From: Devosia rhizoryzae
GTDB lineage: Bacteria; Pseudomonadota; Alphaproteobacteria; Rhizobiales; Devosiaceae
Length of the DNA stretch: 64,000 nucleotides
Reading direction: 5' to 3'
Assembly: GCF_016698665.1 (NCBI RefSeq)
Contig: NZ_CP068046.1
Coordinates: 1,550,001-1,614,000, forward strand
Numbering within the stretch: the first letter of the stretch is position 1; each line of letters opens with the position of its first letter. Under the pieces are notes generated by a model that was given only the letters and a program-made list of their open reading frames with translations, was not told where the DNA came from and did not search any database. The position numbers and the translations under genes are program-made. Positions 51,567 to 61,403 of this stretch are shown in pieces.

Positions 51567-52843
51567 CCACTCTCGACTCCCGCGATGGCGGGCAAGCTCT
51601 CGGCACGACCTATGGCGGGCTTCGCTTCGCCCTTTTTTCGACCCGCAATGCGGTGTTCTGGATTGCCGTTTTAGCGATGAACTATACGCTGATGCGACCC
51701 TCGCCGGTCGATCTGCTGTTCATTCTGTCGTTCCTATTCACGCTTGCCCATATCGTCCTGCAGCCCCAGGCCATCATCTCCCGCCGGGCCTTGTTCCTCA
51801 CGCTGCTCCTGGGCTCATGGGCCGTGTTCTTCATCCTGCCGTCGCTGGCGTTTCTCAGCGAACCCTTCGTGATCTTCGAATTGATCGCCAAGACTTTCGC
51901 CATCTCGATTGCCTTTGTCGCCGCCTTCGTGTCGATGACCTGGAAGCAGCGGCATTTTGAGACCTTCATGAAGGTCTATATCGTCTCCTGCTGTATCGGC
52001 GGCGTTCTGGGGACAATCGGTTTCCTGACGCAGATGCAGCTTCTGACCTGGGACGGCCGTGCCAAGGGCCTGATCGACGATCCCAACATGTATGGCTCGT
52101 TCCTCATTCCCGGCATCGTTTTTTGCGCCTATTTCCTCTCCAAGGGGCGCGGCGGCACGCTTTATTACCTCGGCTGCATGGCATTGATCATGCTGGGCAT
52201 TTTCCTGTCCTTCTCGCGCATTGCCGCGGTCGCCATGATCTTCTGCCTCCTCGTCTATCTGGTCTTTCACTACCGGAAGAACCCCCGCCGATTGTTCATG
52301 GTGCTGGGGGGCGTGGTCGTGATCGGCGCCCTCCTGTTCGCAATCGCGAGCGTAAGCTCCGCGGAGTTCACCGCAAAGCTGCTGGACCGTTTGACCTTCG
52401 CCAAGGCTTATGACCTTGGTGAACAGGGCCGCTACAATCGCTACCTGCTCGTGATCCCGATGATCCTCAGCAATCCTCTCGGGGTTGGCGTGCTGCAGCT
52501 CGAGAAGGTCTTCCCTGAACCGATCCACAACATTTGGCTGAGTTCATTCGTGAACTACGGATGGGGCGGCGGGTTCACCTGGCTGACGCTTGTGATCTCG
52601 AGCGTCGTCATCTCCATCCACAATTACTGGCGCACGCGCAACGAGATCACGATTGCGCTGCTGATCGGACTGATCGGCGTCGTCATGTGTTGTTCGCTGC
52701 ACGAGGGCGAACATTGGCGCCATATGTGGCTGGCCTTCGGCATGGTCTGGGGTGTCAATGCCTACAATCTTGGGCTGGCGACGCGGCAGCGGCCAGCAGA
52801 GCAGACCCCTGCCCCGGCAAAGGCTCAACCGCGCACGAGATAG
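51563..52843 (+). CDS. Wzy-like polysaccharide polymerase / O-antigen ligase family
   Basis: A 426-residue protein with about eleven to twelve membrane helices. The large periplasmic loop typical of the family lies near residues 275-345 and holds LGEQGRYNRYLLVIPMILSNPLGVGVLQ and a PIHNIWLSSFVNYGWGGGF segment; the H-N-x-[WY]-L pattern is a Wzy_C/O-antigen ligase hallmark. A second marker is FSRIAAVAMIFCLLVYLVF. It should join lipid-linked repeat units in the periplasm. The ATG at 51563 overlaps the propeller gene stop. It is the last gene of the operon. Confidence 0.88.
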   Translation: MTTLDSRDGGQALGTTYGGLRFALFSTRNAVFWIAVLAMNYTLMRPSPVDLLFILSFLFTLAHIVLQPQAIISRRALFLTLLLGSWAVFFILPSLAFLSEPFVIFELIAKTFAISIAFVAAFVSMTWKQRHFETFMKVYIVSCCIGGVLGTIGFLTQMQLLTWDGRAKGLIDDPNMYGSFLIPGIVFCAYFLSKGRGGTLYYLGCMALIMLGIFLSFSRIAAVAMIFCLLVYLVFHYRKNPRRLFMVLGGVVVIGALLFAIASVSSAEFTAKLLDRLTFAKAYDLGEQGRYNRYLLVIPMILSNPLGVGVLQLEKVFPEPIHNIWLSSFVNYGWGGGFTWLTLVISSVVISIHNYWRTRNEITIALLIGLIGVVMCCSLHEGEHWRHMWLAFGMVWGVNAYNLGLATRQRPAEQTPAPAKAQPRTR

Positions 52844-53775
52844 CGCTCGGCGAGTTCGGCCGTGCCTTTCGCAAAGCCCGGCACGTGGTGTTGCGCCAAC
52901 TTGGTTTCGGCATGCGTGCCGATCCAGGCGAGGAGCGCGAGGCGACGCAGCAAGATCATGGAATCGAGCGAGGCGATGTCCGCTGGGCTGAGAGGCCGCA
53001 CTTGCTGGTAGGCCTGGAGCCATGCCCTCCGAAGTTCCGGCACGGATGGGTGCGTCTCGTAAAACGAGATTGAGGCGGCAAAGTCATAGGTGAACCAGCA
53101 AAAGCCCGAGTCATCGAAATCGATGAGGCTAACGGTGTCGCCGTCGACGAGCAGATTGCCGAGGCGCATATCGGCGTGGATCAGGCCGTATTGCTCAGGG
53201 TCGGCGCCATAGGCATCGAGGTTTCTTCGAAGGATTTTGACAGCTTGTTCGATAAGCGGTCGATTGGCACCGTTTACTCCTGGGGCGACGCGCCAGTTGC
53301 CCCAAAGCCCATCGGCATCAAGGATGGACGCGGCATTCCAGGCTTGGCGCGTGAAGGCCGGGGGTCGCTGCCAGGTAATCGCGTGCTGGTGCAGCGTTGC
53401 GGCATAGGTGCCAAGTTTGGCAAAAAGCCCGGTGAGGTCGCTGCCCATATCCGGCTCGGTGCCGCGAATGAAGCGGAAGAGCACTGCGTAGCGCGGCTCG
53501 CCTCCTGAGGTCCTGAAGTGCTGCAGCATAAGGCCATTGGCCCCCGGCACCGGCTCTGCGATGGGCAGGTCCGTGTCGCGGCGCAGCGCCTGGAGCCAGG
53601 CGAGTTCGCTGTCGATGGTTTCGGGGCTCTGATAATCCGGACGATGGACGCGGAGCGTATAGTCGCCGAAGCGAAACGTGTGATTTTCCGAATGGTTGAT
53701 CAGCCGTCCCGTCGCCCCGGCAAGCTGGGGCCAAAGCGCGATGGCATCTCGCAGGTCATGCGGATCAAGCGGCAT
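52825..53775 (-). CDS. Aminoglycoside-phosphotransferase-family kinase (homoserine kinase-like)
   Basis: A 316-residue cytoplasmic protein of the APH fold. The Brenner motif GLIHADMRLGNLLVDGD (catalytic Asp and metal Asn) and the following SLIDFDDSG (DxD-type metal Asp) are intact. The N-lobe has HTFRFGDYTLRVHRP with the ATP-holding Lys/Arg position. It should phosphorylate a small hydroxylated compound; homoserine and choline are known substrates of relatives. It starts at the ATG at 53775. A longer frame runs through tRNA-Pro and is not protein. Its 3' end overlaps the convergent polymerase gene by 19 bases. Confidence 0.88.
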   Translation of the reverse strand: MPLDPHDLRDAIALWPQLAGATGRLINHSENHTFRFGDYTLRVHRPDYQSPETIDSELAWLQALRRDTDLPIAEPVPGANGLMLQHFRTSGGEPRYAVLFRFIRGTEPDMGSDLTGLFAKLGTYAATLHQHAITWQRPPAFTRQAWNAASILDADGLWGNWRVAPGVNGANRPLIEQAVKILRRNLDAYGADPEQYGLIHADMRLGNLLVDGDTVSLIDFDDSGFCWFTYDFAASISFYETHPSVPELRRAWLQAYQQVRPLSPADIASLDSMILLRRLALLAWIGTHAETKLAQHHVPGFAKGTAELAERYLVRG

Positions 53776-53798
53776 GGAAATCGACACTTTGGGTGAAA

Positions 53799-53875
53799 TG
53801 GTCGGAGCGACAGGATTTGAACCTGCGACCCTTTGTCCCCCAGACAAATGCGCTACCAAGCTGCGCTACGCCCCG
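53799..53875 (-). tRNA. tRNA-Pro(GGG)
   Basis: A 77-base cloverleaf on the minus strand: acceptor CGGGGCG / CGCTCCG (one G-U pair), anticodon stem TTTGT/ACAAA with loop CTGGGGG giving GGG, T-arm CAGGTTCAAATCCTG and an encoded CCA end. The phosphotransferase gene starts 24 bases downstream. Confidence 0.97.
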
Positions 53876-54013
53876 ACTGGGCGGACCAATAATCAACCCA
53901 CCGGAAGAGCGCAACCCTCAATTTCGGTGGCGGAGGGATTGTGAGGCTTGCCAAGCGGGCAAGGCAACCGGATGTTACCTTCGACATTGGGTAGATTACA
54001 GCAGGAGAAACTC

Positions 54014-54142
54014 ATGAACGCTCGTTCCAACGACCCTGAACTCGACTTCGTCGGCGGCTTCGCCATGCTGGCAGGCGCTATCTGGTTGATCGGCGCGGCG
54101 ACGTTGATCGCCATGGTCATGCTCGGTCAGGGCCGCGTCTAA
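54014..54142 (+). CDS. 42-residue single-helix membrane protein
   Basis: ATG at 54014 follows GCAGGAGAAACTC, a strong ribosome site. The peptide begins MNARSNDPELDFVGGFAML and has one membrane helix (AGAIWLIGAATLIAMVMLG). I recognise no family. Its stop overlaps the end of the convergent AraC gene. It could be a small regulatory membrane peptide; a longer in-frame start at 53948 has no ribosome site. Confidence 0.6.
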   Translation: MNARSNDPELDFVGGFAMLAGAIWLIGAATLIAMVMLGQGRV

Positions 54143-55053
54143 AGCGCTGCCCGGTGTGCAAGGTCGCGCGCCGTTATTGCGGCGACGGGCCGACCTCGCA
54201 CGTCGCGACGGAAATCGCTTGGCGACGTGCCTGCGACCTTACGGAATGATTTGTTGAAGGCGCTGAGCGAACCGAAGCCGCTATCCATGGCAATGGTCAA
54301 GACGCTGGCGTCGTCGCGCATCAACATGGCCTGCGCATAAGACAGGCGCATCAGGTTGACATAGTCGTTGAGCGTCATTCCCGTCGACTTCTTGAAGACG
54401 GTCATCGCGTATTTGGGGTGGATGTCGGCCGCCACCGCAATATCGATGGAATCGATCTCTTCGCGGAAATTCTCTGCGATGTATTCGCAAATGCGCACGA
54501 CGATAGGCGAGGTGTGGTGATCGAGGCCGCCGTTGTCCTCGACGGCACGCAATTCGGGCAAAAGACTGTAGGGCGAGAAGCGGATCCGCTCGATGCGCAA
54601 CAGCAGTTCATCGACGGCGAGGCTCGCCTTTATCGAATCGCCAGAGCGGGCATAGGCATTCCAGCGGGCGAAGTTGATCGGATCCGAAGCATCGGTCGCG
54701 TGCGTGACCAGGGTTGCACCCTTCATCAGCTTGGCCTGCACATCTGACGGCAGGCGCAAGCGGAAAAAGTGCACCAGCGGCAAGTGTCCGCCTGCGTAGA
54801 CCAGGTCCTCCGACCCCTCATCGAGCCAATGCGGCTGCCCGCCCCAGAACAGCGCAAGATCGCCCTGGCTGAACGTGGCTTCGTGCCCGCTCATCTTGTA
54901 ATGGGCCCAGCCGCGAACGATGAAATTGATCTCGACCTGAGCGTGCCAATGGGCTGCCCGCATGATCAGCGGCGCGCCATGGAACATCTGCAACTCAGTC
55001 GGGAGGCGTTCGACGCCGTCCACGAGTGGCTCGTAATATACGCGACCGTCCAT
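54139..55053 (-). CDS. AraC-family transcriptional regulator
   Basis: A 304-residue regulator. The N-terminal cupin-like part (about 20-110) has MRAAHWHAQVEINFIVRGWAHYKMSG, a sugar-sensing AraC layout. The C-terminal pair of helix-turn-helix motifs starts near residue 200: IDSIDIAVAADIHPKYAMTVFKKSTGMTLNDYVNLMRLSYAQAML, then VLTIAMDSGFGSLSAFNKSFRKVAGTSPSDFRRD. It lies divergently from the sugar ABC operon at 55158 with 104 bases between, so it most likely controls that operon in response to its sugar. The ATG at 55053 follows GGAAAG. Confidence 0.93.
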   Translation of the reverse strand: MDGRVYYEPLVDGVERLPTELQMFHGAPLIMRAAHWHAQVEINFIVRGWAHYKMSGHEATFSQGDLALFWGGQPHWLDEGSEDLVYAGGHLPLVHFFRLRLPSDVQAKLMKGATLVTHATDASDPINFARWNAYARSGDSIKASLAVDELLLRIERIRFSPYSLLPELRAVEDNGGLDHHTSPIVVRICEYIAENFREEIDSIDIAVAADIHPKYAMTVFKKSTGMTLNDYVNLMRLSYAQAMLMRDDASVLTIAMDSGFGSLSAFNKSFRKVAGTSPSDFRRDVRGRPVAAITARDLAHRAAL

Positions 55054-55157
55054 CTTACTTTCCGCCAATTCCGCATACCGATTAAGAGCGACGCGGCGAT
55101 TAGTATGACTAGCTTAGGTAGGGCTCGGAGGAAGAGCAAACAAAAAGGGAGGATACT

Positions 55158-56432
55158 ATGTCTCGCACCACTTCGCGGTGGACCCGCGCGCTTGCCGTCA
55201 CCATGACCGGCATCAGCTTGTTCACCGTTGCCGCCGCTTCGGCTGGCGAAATCACCGTCTGGGCCTGGGACCCGAACTTCAACGGCGCCACCATGAACAA
55301 GGCTGCCGAAATCTACAAAGCAGACCATCCCGACACGACCGTGACCGTTGTCGACTTCGCCAAGGCCGACCTCGAGCAGAAGCTTCAGGCGCAGCTTGCC
55401 TCCGGCACGACCGACGGTCTTCCCGACATTGTGCTGATCGAAGATTACGGCGCGCAAAAATACCTCCAGTCGTTTCCGGGCGCCTTCGAGCCGCTGACCG
55501 ACAAGATCGATTATTCCAACTTTGCTCCCTACAAGGTCGAACTCGCGACGCTCAACGGCCAGACCTATTCGGTGCCGTTCGACTCCGGCGTTACCGGCCT
55601 TTTCTATCGTTCCGACGTGCTCGAAGAAGCCGGCTATACCGCCGCCGACCTCGCCGATATCACTTGGGATCGCCTGATCGAGATCGGCACCGATGTGAAG
55701 GAAAAGACCGGCAAGGTGCTGCTGCCGTTCGACCCCAATGATGCAGGCATCATCCGCATCATGATGCAATCAGCTGGCTCCTGGTATTTCAACGCCGATG
55801 GCAGCGTGAACATCGCCGACAATGCCGTGTTCAAGGAAGCGCTCTCGACCTATCAGGATCTGGTCGCCTCGGGCATTACCAAGCCGGTCGCAGGCTGGAC
55901 CGAATATACCGGCTCGTTCACTTCGGGTGACACCGTTGCCACGCCGACCGGCGTCTGGATGGTGGGCACGATCAAGGCCAATGCCGATCAGTCGGGCATG
56001 TGGGGCATTGCTCCCCTCCCCAAGCTCGACGGCGTTGAAGGCGCGACGCACGCCTCCAACCTCGGCGGCTCGAGCTGGTATGTCCTCTCGTCTGCTCCCA
56101 ACAAGGAAGAGGCGATCGATTTCCTCGCAACAATTTGGGGTTCGGACGCTGACTTCTACCAGGAGATCCTGGTCAACCAGGGTGCGGTCGGTTCGCTGAT
56201 GGCGGCGCGCGAAGGCGCAGCTTATTCCGAAAGCGACGACTTCTTCGGCGGCGAACCGGTTTGGCAGAACTTCTCCGATTGGCTCGGCCAGATCCCGGCG
56301 GTCAACTACGGCATCTTCACCAATGAAGCCGATGCCGCCGTGATCGCCCAGATCCCTGCCCTGACATCGGGCGGCAATGTGGACGAGATTGCTGCCGCGA
56401 TCGACGCCCAGGTCCGCCAGCAGGTCCAGTAA
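55158..56432 (+). CDS. Sugar ABC transporter substrate-binding protein
   Basis: A 424-residue family 1 binding protein with a signal peptide ending AASAGE (about residue 29). The mature part has ITVWAWDPNFNGATMNKAAEIYKADHPDTTV, VPFDSGVTGLFYRSDVLEEAGYT, GIAPLPKLDG and GGSSWYVLSSAPNKEEAIDFL. These fit the large sugar-binding class of the CUT1 family. It opens the importer operon. A strong ribosome site (AAAGGGAGG) precedes the ATG. The sugar is not identifiable, though the fused dehydrogenase at the end of the operon suggests a complex or oxidised carbohydrate. Confidence 0.93.
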   Translation: MSRTTSRWTRALAVTMTGISLFTVAAASAGEITVWAWDPNFNGATMNKAAEIYKADHPDTTVTVVDFAKADLEQKLQAQLASGTTDGLPDIVLIEDYGAQKYLQSFPGAFEPLTDKIDYSNFAPYKVELATLNGQTYSVPFDSGVTGLFYRSDVLEEAGYTAADLADITWDRLIEIGTDVKEKTGKVLLPFDPNDAGIIRIMMQSAGSWYFNADGSVNIADNAVFKEALSTYQDLVASGITKPVAGWTEYTGSFTSGDTVATPTGVWMVGTIKANADQSGMWGIAPLPKLDGVEGATHASNLGGSSWYVLSSAPNKEEAIDFLATIWGSDADFYQEILVNQGAVGSLMAAREGAAYSESDDFFGGEPVWQNFSDWLGQIPAVNYGIFTNEADAAVIAQIPALTSGGNVDEIAAAIDAQVRQQVQ

Positions 56433-56442
56433 CACCCGGTTC

Positions 56443-56501
56443 CCGGAGGGGGCTCGCCGCCTCCGGCCTCCCGCGGCTCCGCGCTTTCGAGTGCGGAGCC
56501 G
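56443..56501 (+). promoter_or_regulatory. Two hairpins between the binding-protein and permease genes
   Basis: Hairpin 1 (56443-56466) has CCGGAGG/CCTCCGG arms. Hairpin 2 (56474-56501) has perfect 9-bp CGGCTCCGC/GCGGAGCCG arms and a ten-base loop. Neither has a T-run. In sugar importer operons such structures often stabilise the upstream mRNA, giving more binding protein than permease. Confidence 0.65.
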
Positions 56502-56532
56502 TTGGCGACGCGCATTCTGAGGGGGTTAGCAG

Positions 56533-57417
56533 GTGGCGCAATCACAACTGGCTCGCAGCGAGCAGATCAATGGCTGGGCGTTTGTTGCGCCGGCGTTGAT
56601 CCTGCTTGGCCTTTTCATGATCTATCCGATCTTGTGGTCGCTTTGGATGAGCTTGCAGACCGGACGGGGCATGGTGATGAGCTTTGGCGGCTTCACCAAT
56701 GTCATGCGACTGACTCAAGATCCGGTGTTCCTCCGGGCGCTGACAAATACGCTGACATTCCTCGCGATCCAGGTGCCGATCATGCTGATCCTGGCCCTGT
56801 TATTCGCCAATGCGCTGAACGACAGCAAACTTTGGGGCCGCAGCTGGTTTCGTACCGCTATCTTTTTGCCCTGCGTGACATCGCTGGTCGCCTATTCGGT
56901 CGTCTTCCGCTCGATGTTTGGGCAGGAGGGCATCATCAATGACATGCTGATGAACCTTGGTCTAATTGGATCGCCCATTCCGTGGTTGGCCGATCCGTTC
57001 TGGGCCAAGGTCGTCATCGTCGCCTCCATCACCTGGCGATGGACCGGCTACAACATGATCTTCTATCTCGCCGCCATGCAGAACATCGACCGCTCGATCT
57101 ACGAAGCGGCGCGCATCGATGGCGTGCCGGCCTGGGCGCGGTTCTGGTATCTGACGGTGCCGATGCTGAAGCCGGTGATCCTTTTCACCACCGTGATTTC
57201 GACCATCGGCACGTTGCAGCTCTTCGACGAACCCAACCTCATTACCCTCGGCGGGCCATCGGACTCGACGCTGACGCTGTCGCTCTACATCTATAATCTC
57301 AGCTTCAAGTTCATGCCGAGCTTCGGCTATGCGGCGACGGTCTCCTATGTGATCGTCGTGCTGGTGGGCATCCTCAGCGTCATCCAGTTCTTCCTGGCAC
57401 GGGATCGGCGCGCATGA
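56533..57417 (+). CDS. Sugar ABC transporter permease, MalF-type
   Basis: A 294-residue protein with six helices and a GTG start after GAGGGGG. It has the first helix WAFVAPALILLGLFMIYPILWSL, the lumenal loops, and the EAA coupling loop IDRSIYEAARIDGVPAWARFWYLTVPMLKP, which docks onto the ATPase. It should form the channel with the next gene product, whose ATG overlaps its stop by four bases. It belongs to the CUT1 group (di- and oligosaccharides, glycerol phosphate). Confidence 0.94.
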   Translation: MAQSQLARSEQINGWAFVAPALILLGLFMIYPILWSLWMSLQTGRGMVMSFGGFTNVMRLTQDPVFLRALTNTLTFLAIQVPIMLILALLFANALNDSKLWGRSWFRTAIFLPCVTSLVAYSVVFRSMFGQEGIINDMLMNLGLIGSPIPWLADPFWAKVVIVASITWRWTGYNMIFYLAAMQNIDRSIYEAARIDGVPAWARFWYLTVPMLKPVILFTTVISTIGTLQLFDEPNLITLGGPSDSTLTLSLYIYNLSFKFMPSFGYAATVSYVIVVLVGILSVIQFFLARDRRA

Positions 57418-58232
57418 GCAATCCCCTCGCCCCGATCGGCCGTGCCGCCCAATATGTCCTGCTCGCGCTGGCAGCTTTCGTCTCTATTTTTCCCTTCTAC
57501 TGGATGGTGGTGGGCGCCACCAACACTTCGGCCGATGTGACGCTGGGCAAGGCTAGCTTCGGCACCGCCTTGTTCGACAATATCGGCAAGCTGGTCACAA
57601 CGCTCGACCTGCCCCGGCTCATGTTCAACTCGTTCTTTATCGCGGGGGTGGGTACCGCCCTGACGCTGGTGATTTCGTCGCTGGCTGGTTACGGGTTCGA
57701 GATCTTCCGGTCGCGCTTTCGCGAAAAGGTCTTTGCCGGGTTGTTGCTGATGCTGTCGGTGCCGTTTGCGGCACTGATGATCCCGCTTTTCATCATGATG
57801 GCGAACCTCAAGCTCATCAACACCTACCAGGCGATCATCCTGCCTTCAGTCGCCTCGATCTTCATCATCTTCTACTTTCGCCAGGCGACGAAGGCGTTTC
57901 CGCACGAACTCCGTGACGCCGCCAAGATCGATGGCCTCAAGGAATGGCAGATCTTTCTTTTCGTCTACATGCCGGTGATGCGCTCGACCTATGCGGCGGC
58001 GACGATCATCGTCTTCATGACGCATTGGAACAATTATCTTTGGCCGCTCATCGTCCTGCAGACCAATGAGATGAAGACGCTGACGCTGGCCACCGCCAGC
58101 CTGATCTCCGCCTATGTGCCGGACTGGGGTGTCGTCATGGTCGGCGCGATCCTTGCCACCCTACCTACCCTCATCATTTTCTTCCTGCTCCAGCGCCGCT
58201 TCGTCGAAGGCATGCTGGGCGCTGTCAAATAG
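57414..58232 (+). CDS. Sugar ABC transporter permease, MalG-type
   Basis: A 272-residue protein with six helices. The EAA loop is KAFPHELRDAAKIDGLKEWQIFLFVYMPVMRS, the conserved contact to the ATP-binding subunit. The helix 1 region ISIFPFYWMVVGATN and the ISSLAGYGFEIFRSRFREK segment are typical of the MalG class. It pairs with the preceding MalF-type permease. The ATPase gene follows 11 bases later. Confidence 0.94.
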   Translation: MSNPLAPIGRAAQYVLLALAAFVSIFPFYWMVVGATNTSADVTLGKASFGTALFDNIGKLVTTLDLPRLMFNSFFIAGVGTALTLVISSLAGYGFEIFRSRFREKVFAGLLLMLSVPFAALMIPLFIMMANLKLINTYQAIILPSVASIFIIFYFRQATKAFPHELRDAAKIDGLKEWQIFLFVYMPVMRSTYAAATIIVFMTHWNNYLWPLIVLQTNEMKTLTLATASLISAYVPDWGVVMVGAILATLPTLIIFFLLQRRFVEGMLGAVK

Positions 58233-58243
58233 GTGCAATGGTC

Positions 58244-59323
58244 ATGAGCAGCGTAACTCTTAGAGGCGTTCGCAAATCCTTCGGGTCGCTGGAGGTGATC
58301 AAGGGCGTCGACCTCGACATTGCAGCGAAAGAGTTCGTCGTCTTCGTCGGGCCGTCGGGCTGCGGCAAGTCCACGCTCTTGCGCATGATTGCCGGGCTCG
58401 AGCCGATCTCCAAAGGTGACCTCGAGATCGGCGGCAAGCGCATGAACGATGTCGATCCGTCCCAGCGTGGCATTGCCATGGTGTTTCAGACCTATGCGCT
58501 TTATCCGCACATGACGGTGCGGGAAAACATGGGCTTTGCGCTCCGCTTCGCGCGCGTGCCCAAGGAGCAGATTGCGCGTCAGGTCGATGCTGCGGCCCGC
58601 ATATTGGCGCTTGGTCCCTTGATGGATCGCTATCCCAAGGAGCTCTCGGGTGGCCAACGGCAGCGTGTCGCCATCGGGCGTGCCATTGTCCGCAATCCGG
58701 ACGTCTTTCTCTTCGATGAGCCGCTGTCCAATCTTGATGCCGAATTGCGCGTGCATATGCGCATCGAGATCGCGCGACTGCACAAGGAACTGCAAACCAC
58801 TATCATCTATGTGACGCATGACCAGGTCGAGGCCATGACGCTGGCCGACAAGATCGTCGTGCTGCGCGACGGCCTCGTGGAACAGATCGGCAAGCCGCTC
58901 GACCTTTACGACGATCCCGCCAACCAGTTCGTCGCTGGCTTTATCGGCTCGCCGAAGATGAACTTCTTGCAGGCCAGGGTCGTGGATGCCGGCAACGGTC
59001 ACGCCACGGTGGCGCTTCGCGATCATCCCGAAGCGCGACTGACCATGATGGTCACCGGCGTTTCGGCGGGCGAGGAGGTCCTGCTCGGCGTGCGACCGGA
59101 ACATTTCGGCGCGCCCAACGCCGGGGATGCCAATCTCACGCTCGAGATCGACGTGGCCGAGCATCTGGGCTCCACCAGCTATGTTTATTCCCGCACCGAC
59201 GGCGAGCCGCTGATCATCGAGCGTGAAGAGTCCCGGCGCGAGATCGGACAGGGCCGGATCACGGTCTCGATCAGCGCCAGTCAGGCTTACCTTTTCAACA
59301 AAAACGGGCAGCGCATCCGCTGA
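58244..59323 (+). CDS. Sugar ABC transporter ATP-binding protein (UgpC/MsmX/MalK type)
   Basis: A 359-residue ATPase. Walker A is GPSGCGKSTLLRM, the Q-loop is in VFQTYALYPHM, the signature is KELSGGQRQRVAIGRAIV, Walker B is VFLFDEPLSNLDAELRV, and the switch His is in VTHDQVEAM. A C-terminal regulatory OB-type domain (TOBE) runs from about 240 to 355, with LLGVRPEHF. It energises import by the two permeases. An ATG at 58238 is also possible; the one at 58244 is better spaced from AGGTG. Confidence 0.95.
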   Translation: MSSVTLRGVRKSFGSLEVIKGVDLDIAAKEFVVFVGPSGCGKSTLLRMIAGLEPISKGDLEIGGKRMNDVDPSQRGIAMVFQTYALYPHMTVRENMGFALRFARVPKEQIARQVDAAARILALGPLMDRYPKELSGGQRQRVAIGRAIVRNPDVFLFDEPLSNLDAELRVHMRIEIARLHKELQTTIIYVTHDQVEAMTLADKIVVLRDGLVEQIGKPLDLYDDPANQFVAGFIGSPKMNFLQARVVDAGNGHATVALRDHPEARLTMMVTGVSAGEEVLLGVRPEHFGAPNAGDANLTLEIDVAEHLGSTSYVYSRTDGEPLIIEREESRREIGQGRITVSISASQAYLFNKNGQRIR

Positions 59324-59353
59324 TCCCCTTCCTTCTGGTATAGGACTGCAATC

Positions 59354-61357
<2,004 letters not shown>

Positions 61358-61377
61358 CCTCTTCCCTCCCCAACTCA

Positions 61378-61403
61378 AAGCCCCGGCAATCCGGGACTTT
61401 TTT
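61378..61403 (+). terminator. Rho-independent terminator of the sugar operon
   Basis: AAG-C-CCCGG pairs with CCGGG-A-CTT around CAAT (one mismatch), followed by TTTTTT. It starts 21 bases after the fusion gene stop and overlaps the stop codon of the convergent MFS gene. Confidence 0.7.

Noticed and set aside
53776..53859. N-terminal extension of the phosphotransferase starting MVAHLSGGQRVAGSNPV
   Set aside because: These residues are a translation of tRNA-Pro(GGG), a well-known annotation artefact. The gene starts at 53775.
53799..54142. Integration site at tRNA-Pro
   Set aside because: No repeated tRNA 3' end, integrase or foreign gene block on either side.
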